Position numbers and translations under genes: made by a program. Source: Phascolarctobacterium_A sp034086985 (GTDB lineage: Bacteria > Bacillota > Negativicutes > Acidaminococcales > Acidaminococcaceae). From it: 10,605 nt of DNA. The notes below the pieces were generated by a model. It saw only the letters and a list, made by a program, of their open reading frames with translations. It was not told the origin of the DNA and did not search any database. Positions 6,985 to 10,605 of the stretch are shown piece by piece (position 1 is the stretch's first letter; each line of letters begins with the position of its first letter). The stretch lies in NCBI GenBank assembly GCA_034086985.1, contig JAXDZG010000019.1, forward strand, positions 1 to 10,605. Direction: 5' to 3'.

Positions 6985-7904
6985 TTAATTCTCCATTACT
7001 GTATTGAAAGATAAATTATTATGTAACCTATTCCTTATTATTTCTATATTTTTATGTAAAATCTCTATTAGAATACAGTTACGTTTGATATTCAAAGCTG
7101 CCTCACCAATTGCACCACTACCAGAAAAACTGTCTAAAACAACTTCATCCACATATGTTACGAATACAAGTATTTTCTCACAAAGGGCTACAGGTAATTC
7201 ACTTTGATGAATCCTATTATTTTTGGGGACTGGTGAAAAATCAAACATTGCAGGTAACATACCATTGCATCCACTCATATAACATGGTACTCCTTTAATA
7301 TCTGATTCCTTTTTATTATACCGCATATTACGAGCTTTGCCTTTAGAAAATATCATAATATCTTGTGTGTTTTTTGCTTTTCGTCCCGTGTTACTGATAA
7401 AATTACCTTTTTCCATGCAACCTTTGAATAATATTTAAAACCAGCGTTCTTTGCAAATTGTTTTATCTGAAAGAGATACTCGTAATTATTCTCGTTCTCC
7501 GCTGGCAAAACCTCTACTAAAAAACATCCTTCTTTAAGGACTCTCGCCTTTTCAAAAAAGTCCTCTTGGGTATATTTGAAGCATGTATAATCTGCAAACG
7601 AGCGAGAACCACCCTTGTTTGATTTTGTATCCAACCAAGGATGGTCAGTAAAAATACAATCTATACTATTATCTTTCAGCATGGATAAATCTCTTCCATC
7701 GCCCTCCAATACTACGCAGGATGATTCATTATCAAGTGTCCTATAAACACCTTTCGCTATTCTCTTAAATTTAATGCCTAAATTATCATAAATCCTTGCT
7801 CTTACAGTTTCTTTTGGTTTGTCTTCATTCTTTTCGTATGCATCTTGTAGTGTAAAAGATTCATGATCTTTAAAACACAGTCGTATCTTGTCAGCCAATG
7901 TCAT
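6985..7904 (-). pseudogene. DNA methyltransferase, frameshifted (beta-type motif order)
   Basis: Two frames together make one methyltransferase. Residues 1-166 (7904 to about 7407) start MTLADKIRL and hold a winged-helix-like N-terminus and catalytic motif IV DHPW (87-90). The second part (about 7406 to 6985) starts GNFISNTGRKAKNTQD and holds HQSELP and SAM motif DSFSGSG (about 258-264). Motif IV before motif I is the beta-class order; the joined protein would be 306 residues. The frames meet at a run of five A (7412-7408, coding strand): the first reads TGG AAA AAG GTA and continues 23 off-frame residues to a stop at 7353, while one more A would give W-K-K-G-N-F and restore the frame. Start ATG 7904 has GGGAGGT 8 bases upstream; a GTG at 7922 overlaps that site and is rejected. 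Target base and site are unknown. Confidence 0.8.
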
Positions 7905-7931
7905 GATAAATACCTCCCACACAATTAAATG

Positions 7932-7950
7932 GATCTATATTCTATCACAA
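7932..7950 (-). promoter_or_regulatory. Promoter of the methyltransferase-DpnI operon
   Basis: On the - strand TGATAGAAT gives an extended -10 (TGn plus TAGAAT at 7944-7939), with transcription expected near 7932 and a leader of about 28 bases to the GGGAGGT site. The -35 is weak (T-rich, near 7962-7967), as is common for extended -10 promoters. A CTTTTAAAAG palindrome lies at 7956-7965. Confidence 0.5.
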
Positions 7951-7967
7951 TTTGCTTTTAAAAGAAA

Positions 7968-8350
7968 GTATTTTTGCTTTTTCGTATATTCATAATAGAA
8001 ATAGCACCAAAGCTATTTTAATAAAGATATCCTAAAGATTTGTACCAAATTTTTAAGACCACCCTAAAAGGTAACTTGAGTATTATTTAGAGTTCTAAGT
8101 ATAGAGTTAAAAGCAGTATCTACAATCAAAAAATCTACCGACCGAAGCCGAGGGAGCTGGAGAGACAATGTTTGGGTTAGGCTATATGATTGGACAAAAC
8201 CACTCTAACAAACAGTAACGACCGCCATGCCTCGAAAACAGTGCGGTCGTAACTTGATCAATTTTGATATTTGAGGTCAACCGTCTATCGGTAGCACTCT
8301 TTCTATGCTTATTATACTACTATAATGAATATGTTATAAGAAAATAAATC
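7968..8350. other. Non-coding stretch with possible type I toxin-antitoxin remnant
   Basis: There is no convincing protein gene. On the + strand, a 16-codon frame (ATG 8168 to TAA 8216-8218, MFGLGYMIGQNHSNKQ) ends at an 8-bp hairpin, ACGACCGC (8218-8225) with GCGGTCGT (8243-8250). Downstream is AACCGTCTATCGGTAGCAC (from about 8279), followed by a - strand TATAAT near 8318-8313. The hairpin plus this element and a reverse promoter resemble, from memory, the tail of holin-like small-toxin loci of Firmicutes, where an antisense RNA runs back over the toxin gene. The usual hydrophobic toxin peptide is not recognisable here, so the locus is degraded or the likeness is accidental. Bases 7968-8130 show nothing identifiable. 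Confidence 0.3.
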
Positions 8351-8353
8351 TGA

Positions 8354-8457
8354 ACTGCCAAGGATATTGCTCCAAAGTTCCAAAATGGCACTTTAGAATT
8401 ATCCATAGAGGAACTGGCCCTTTTAAAGTTCATTAAGAATAATCCTACTTTTTTCTG
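8354..8457 (+). pseudogene. Gene fragment resembling a helix-turn-helix C-terminus
   Basis: In one frame, after a TGA, the sequence reads TAKDIAPKFQNGTLELSIEE then LALLKFIKNNPTFFW. The composition is protein-like, and NGTLELS-EELALLKFIKNNP resembles the start of the winged-helix tail of AlbA/AAA-4-type regulators. There is no start codon or ribosome binding site. The similarity ends where the left direct repeat begins (8458), so a gene seems to have been cut at that point. The family assignment is from memory and weak. Confidence 0.3.
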
Positions 8458-8478
8458 GCGAACATTCTTTTCGGTAAC
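8458..8478 (+). repeat. Left copy of 21-nt direct repeat (GCGAACATTCTTTT-CGGTAAC)
   Basis: This 21-base sequence recurs at 10154-10174 in the same orientation with one difference (C to T at position 15). Both copies follow a T-rich run. Its last six bases here also form GGTAAC-TACAG-GTTACC (8473-8489), a small inverted repeat absent from the right copy. The two copies enclose the leader RNA, the Rpn nuclease gene and the small membrane protein gene. Confidence 0.7.
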
Positions 8479-8649
8479 TACAGGTTACCCATAAAAACAT
8501 ACTATATTTGTAGCTACACAGTGGACAGAAAGAAATATCCTGCGGTGGGCACAGTGTTTTTGGTGGCTGTGGGGTGTTTGTTGTTTGCGTGAGAAAAGGC
8601 GGCCTAGTTAGCGAATAAAAATGTTACAATTTGTTCGTAATATAAACAT

Positions 8650-8678
8650 TTGTGTAAAATAAAGAAAAGTTGTATAAT
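8650..8678 (+). promoter_or_regulatory. Promoter of the leader RNA and Rpn nuclease gene
   Basis: TTGTGT (8650-8655), a 17-base spacer and a perfect TATAAT (8673-8678) predict transcription from about 8685. An imperfect inverted repeat, TTAGCGAATAAA with TTTGTTCGTAA (8608-8640), lies just upstream and could bind a regulator. No other good promoter is seen between here and the nuclease gene at 8900. Confidence 0.7.
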
Positions 8679-8685
8679 ATATATA

Positions 8686-8790
8686 GTTGCAGCGGTAGCC
8701 TTGCAGGCACAGGCTTTGTGCGTGTAAGGAGCTTCTGCCCGGGCGTGCGGTCCGGTTGGCACCTGTCAGAGCTTGACAGGTGCTTTTTTT
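8686..8790 (+). ncRNA. Structured leader / candidate small RNA ending in a terminator
   Basis: A transcript of about 105 nt is predicted between a strong promoter and an intrinsic terminator, with no open frame inside. Its first arm folds as CCTTGCA (8699-8705), G, GCACA, loop GGCTT, TGTGC, G, TGTAAGG (8723-8729): 12 pairs broken by one G-G mismatch. The GC-rich middle (8736-8761) can pair TGCCCGG with CCG-GTT-GGCA, which takes up bases also needed for the first arm of the terminator. That arrangement could act as an attenuator or riboswitch for the nuclease gene. It may instead be an independent small RNA. I do not recognise the family; it lacks the T-box, SAM, TPP, cobalamin, fluoride and SRP RNA consensus elements I know. 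Confidence 0.5.
8759..8790 (+). terminator. Intrinsic terminator between promoter and Rpn gene
   Basis: GCACCTGTCA (8759-8768), loop GAGCT and TGACAGGTGC (8774-8783) make a perfect 10-bp stem followed by seven T. It stands upstream of the nuclease gene, so the gene is expressed only by read-through or from a promoter I cannot see. Confidence 0.88.
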
Positions 8791-8830
8791 ACTATAGGGG
8801 TGAATTTTAAGATGTTGGGAGGTGATTTCA

Positions 8831-8887
8831 TTGGGGGAGTTTTACAAATTTATCATGCAAGAAGTAAGAAGATTATGCTATAATTAA
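8831..8887 (+). CDS. Possible 18-residue leader peptide before the Rpn gene
   Basis: A TTG start at 8831 follows an almost perfect ribosome binding site, GGAGGTGAT (8818-8826), at an 8-base spacing. The frame encodes MGEFYKFIMQEVRRLCYN and stops at TAA 8885-8887, which overlaps the AAGGAGGAG site of the next gene. The very strong site and the overlap suggest translation that hands ribosomes to the nuclease gene. The peptide is basic and amphipathic with no known family. TTG starts are uncommon, so it remains a candidate. Confidence 0.45.
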   Translation: MGEFYKFIMQEVRRLCYN

Positions 8888-8899
8888 GGAGGAGAGAAG

Positions 8900-9781
8900 A
8901 TGAGCGAGACTAAATTTGAAGATTTAACAATCAGTAATGACTTTATGTTTAAAGAGGTCATGAAGAGTAATAAGGGCTTGTGCAAGCGGCTAGTAGGCAG
9001 TATCATGCAGCAGGATATTGAAGATATTATTTACATCGACACCGAAAAGACGCTGCAGCCTTATTATGACAGCCGAGGCATCAGGCTAGATGTGATATTG
9101 GCAGATAAAGATCACACTAGGTACAATCTTGAGATGCAGGCTAAGAATGTGATTGGAGATACAGGAGAAGCGCTCTTGCCTAAGCGGACGCGTTATTATC
9201 AATCGGTGATTGATATGGATATGCTGAAAAAGGGGCAGGATTTCGATGAGCTGGATCATTTGGTATTGATTTTTATTTGTACTTTCGATTTGTATAAAGA
9301 GGGCAGGTATGTATATACATTTAAGAGCCGCTGCTTGGAAAACTTGGAGCTTGAGCTAGCTAATGATGTGACAGTTAAGCTTGTGAATGCCAAGGGTAAG
9401 CATGGGCAGGTAAATACTTTGCTCAAGAATTTTTTGCGATATGTAATGACAGATGAGCCTGTTGACGAGTTTACGGAAGATGTGGCTCGTCAGATAGTGG
9501 CTGTGAAGAATGACCCTATAGCGAGGAGGGATTATATGGTACTGGCAACTAGAATAAAGGATGCGAGACGGGCAGGCTATGTCGAAGGCGAGGCAAAGGG
9601 CCGTGCTGATGGCCTTGCCGAAGGCGAAGCAAAGGGCGAAGCAAAGAAAAGCAGGGAAACAGCTATTAAGATGTTAAAGAAACATAAGCCGTTATCAGAG
9701 ATTAAGGAATTTACTGATATGTCAGAAGAGGAGATTGTGAGACTTGCCAAGGAAAATGGTCTTGAAGTGATTAATGGATAA
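8900..9781 (+). CDS. Rpn-family recombination-promoting nuclease / PD-(D/E)XK transposase-type protein
   Basis: A 293-residue member of the Rpn/PDDEXK_2 family, whose studied E. coli members are DNA endonucleases that promote RecA-independent recombination; several later reports link them to phage defence. The N-terminus TISNDFMFKEVM is typical of the family. The nuclease core shows D64 (GIRLDVIL) and E78-x-Q80 (NLEMQAK), followed by RTRYYQSVIDMDMLKKGQDF and the LVLIFICTFDLY strand. The tail has a charged repeat, EGEAKG/ADGLAEGEAKGEAKK (residues 229-250), common in this family, and ends in a short helical domain (LSEIKEFTDMSEEEIVRLAK). ATG 8900 follows AAGGAGGAG at a good spacing. All core residues are intact. 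Its place behind a leader RNA and terminator suggests controlled expression. Confidence 0.9.
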   Translation: MSETKFEDLTISNDFMFKEVMKSNKGLCKRLVGSIMQQDIEDIIYIDTEKTLQPYYDSRGIRLDVILADKDHTRYNLEMQAKNVIGDTGEALLPKRTRYYQSVIDMDMLKKGQDFDELDHLVLIFICTFDLYKEGRYVYTFKSRCLENLELELANDVTVKLVNAKGKHGQVNTLLKNFLRYVMTDEPVDEFTEDVARQIVAVKNDPIARRDYMVLATRIKDARRAGYVEGEAKGRADGLAEGEAKGEAKKSRETAIKMLKKHKPLSEIKEFTDMSEEEIVRLAKENGLEVING

Positions 9782-9797
9782 GTACATTTGAAATATT

Positions 9798-9860
9798 AAC
9801 GCCCCAGTGCGGCGAGGTGATTGTGGTAATCATTTCTCACTACGCCGGGGCGTTATTTTG
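9798..9860 (+). terminator. Terminator of the Rpn nuclease gene
   Basis: An outer 8-bp stem, AACGCCCC (9798-9805) with GGGGCGTT (9847-9854), encloses an inner stem, AGGTGATT with AATCATTT (about 9815-9835), and is followed by ATTTTGTTT. It lies 17 bases after the stop codon. Confidence 0.82.
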
Positions 9861-9953
9861 TTTGCAATTTAATTAGCAAGGCCTTATGCATTGTGCTGTG
9901 TTTAACGGCCCTAATCTTTCTGATAGTAAACACACTCAGCGGCGGTGATTGTA

Positions 9954-10154
9954 GTGAAGAATATATTTAATATAATTTGCGTGCTGTTCTTTTTGTGGCA
10001 GCTCTTTTGCGGTGAGGGCTGGGCCACAGTTTTTTGCCGGTTTTTGGTGGGTGTCTGCGTGGTGTATTGGCTAGTACACAAATATAGGTTGAACAAGCAA
10101 GAGCATGAGCAAGCAAAGCTTGGCAAGGAACAACCAGCCGCTCATTGTTTTTAG
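9954..10154 (+). CDS. Small two-helix membrane protein of unknown function
   Basis: A 66-residue frame starts at GTG 9954 and reads MKNIFNIICVLFFLWQLFC and on. Hydrophobic segments span about residues 4-19 and 24-41, with GEGWATVF between, then a basic-polar tail HKYRLNKQEHEQAKLGKEQP that should lie in the cytoplasm. GGCGGTGAT (9941-9949), one mismatch from the ideal ribosome binding sequence, favours GTG 9954 over GTG 9945, which lies inside it. I do not recognise a family. It follows the nuclease terminator, so it needs its own promoter, which I could not find convincingly in 9861-9940. Its stop TAG overlaps the first base of the right direct repeat. Confidence 0.45.
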   Translation: MKNIFNIICVLFFLWQLFCGEGWATVFCRFLVGVCVVYWLVHKYRLNKQEHEQAKLGKEQPAAHCF

Positions 10155-10174
10155 CGAACATTCTTTTTGGTAAC
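10154..10174 (+). repeat. Right copy of 21-nt direct repeat (GCGAACATTCTTTT-TGGTAAC)
   Basis: This matches 8458-8478 at 20 of 21 bases in the same orientation. Past the repeat the two flanks diverge at once (TACAGG on the left, GTTTCC on the right), so the match has a sharp edge. Confidence 0.7.
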
Positions 10175-10198
10175 GTTTCCTTAGGTGTAAATTTTTAG

Positions 10199-10265
10199 TA
10201 TAATCGTCTCTTCTTAAGAGTATACAGTAAAGATCCACCCGCATAGCGGGTGGCTTTTCTTTTTC
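10199..10265 (+). terminator. Strong hairpin terminator, possibly with its own short promoter
   Basis: CCACCCGC (10235-10242), loop ATA and GCGGGTGG (10246-10253) form a perfect 8-bp stem followed by CTTTTCTTTTT, a clear + strand terminator. TATAAT at 10199-10204 lies about 30 bases upstream with a poor -35, so a very short transcript is conceivable. A second small hairpin, GGGC-ATA-GCCC (10266-10276), follows. Either hairpin could belong to the right end of the IS200-type element, whose ends are stem-loops rather than inverted repeats. Confidence 0.62.
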
Positions 10266-10299
10266 GGGCATAGCCCTAATACTACTAGCCATGCATTGG

Positions 10300-10605
10300 T
10301 TACTTGCTACCCGTGAACAGGTCTCTAGGATCGAATAGTGCTAACTGATCAGATTCTTTTTCTCTCTTTAATTGATTCGCTATATATTCCTTTATAGCTT
10401 TCGTCTTCTTCCCTACTGTGTCAACATAGTATCCCTTACACCAAAATTCGCGATTTCTATATGCAAATTTCATATTGCCATACTTTTGGAATATCATTAG
10501 GCTGCTTTTGCCTTTGAGATAGCCGATGAAATACGAAATGCTCATTTTGGGCGGGATACTCAGCAGCAGGTGTACATGGTCTGGACAAATTTCTCCTTCA
10601 AGAAT
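10300..10605 (-). mobile_element. tnpA: IS200/IS605-family transposase TnpA, C-terminal 101 residues
   Basis: The frame is open to the window edge, so the first roughly 50 residues are missing. TnpA is a small HUH transposase that cuts and joins single-stranded DNA at stem-loop ends. The visible part begins ILEGEICPDHVHLLLSIPPK and contains the metal-binding HUH pair (H10 and H12 of the fragment), then SYFIGYLKGKSS, NREFWCKGYYVDTVG, and the catalytic tyrosine Y74 in KAIKEYIANQ. The C-terminus (ESDQLALFDPRDLFTGSK) is typical of full-length IS200-type TnpA, and the seen part has no frameshift. The stop is TAA at 10302-10300. The right end of the element should lie just below 10300; no TnpB is seen on this side. 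Confidence 0.92.

Noticed and set aside
8200..8300. CRISPR repeat or tracrRNA
   Set aside because: The hairpin and nearby elements are single copy, with no regularly spaced repeats and no cas gene.
8521..8592. Hydrophobic 23-residue frame from GTG 8521 (MDRKKYPAVGTVFLVAVGCL...)
   Set aside because: It has no ribosome binding site or promoter nearby; the hydrophobic tail reflects a run of GTG/TTG codons in T- and G-rich DNA.
8686..8790. Known riboswitch, T-box or SRP RNA
   Set aside because: None of the consensus elements I know for these families is present, so I leave it as an unassigned structured RNA.

Overview
The window looks like chromosome of a low-to-mid-GC anaerobic member of the Firmicutes. 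A Negativicute such as Phascolarctobacterium or Acidaminococcus is my best guess, inferred from the sufCBDSU gene order, the SLC13-type carboxylate permease and the Rpn-family nuclease. No rRNA or other phylogenetic marker is present to confirm it.

Bases 1-590 hold the end of an SLC13/DASS anion permease on the + strand, closed by a strong hairpin terminator. Bases 726-5860 hold a complete SUF iron-sulfur cluster assembly operon on the - strand, transcribed sufC-sufB-sufD-sufS-sufU. Genes are tightly spaced or overlapping and each has a clear ribosome binding site. Upstream is a promoter-like TTGCAT-17-TATAAT with three copies of a GTATTTGCC half-site, two of them forming a 19-bp palindrome. 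This is a likely operator. SufC is the ATPase, SufB and SufD the scaffold, SufS the cysteine desulfurase and SufU the zinc-dependent sulfur acceptor.

Bases 5941-7945 are a more AT-rich - strand defence island. A DNA methyltransferase gene is broken by one missing base in an A run. Four bases later comes an apparently intact orthologue of DpnI, the endonuclease that cuts only methylated GATC. After that comes the C-terminal remnant of a second, unrelated methyltransferase, then a terminator. A methylation-dependent nuclease beside one frameshifted and one truncated methyltransferase is the most notable feature of the window.

Bases 7945-8640 carry no convincing intact gene. They hold gene debris: a fragment resembling a regulator's helix-turn-helix end, and a hairpin plus reverse promoter resembling a type I toxin-antitoxin locus.

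Bases 8640-9860 are a + strand unit: a strong promoter, a structured leader of about 105 nt ending in an intrinsic terminator, an 18-residue candidate leader peptide, and a full-length Rpn/PD-(D/E)XK transposase-type nuclease with its own terminator. A small two-helix membrane protein follows. The stretch from 8458 to 10174 is bounded by two 21-nt direct repeats differing at one base. The window ends inside an IS200/IS605-type tnpA on the - strand.
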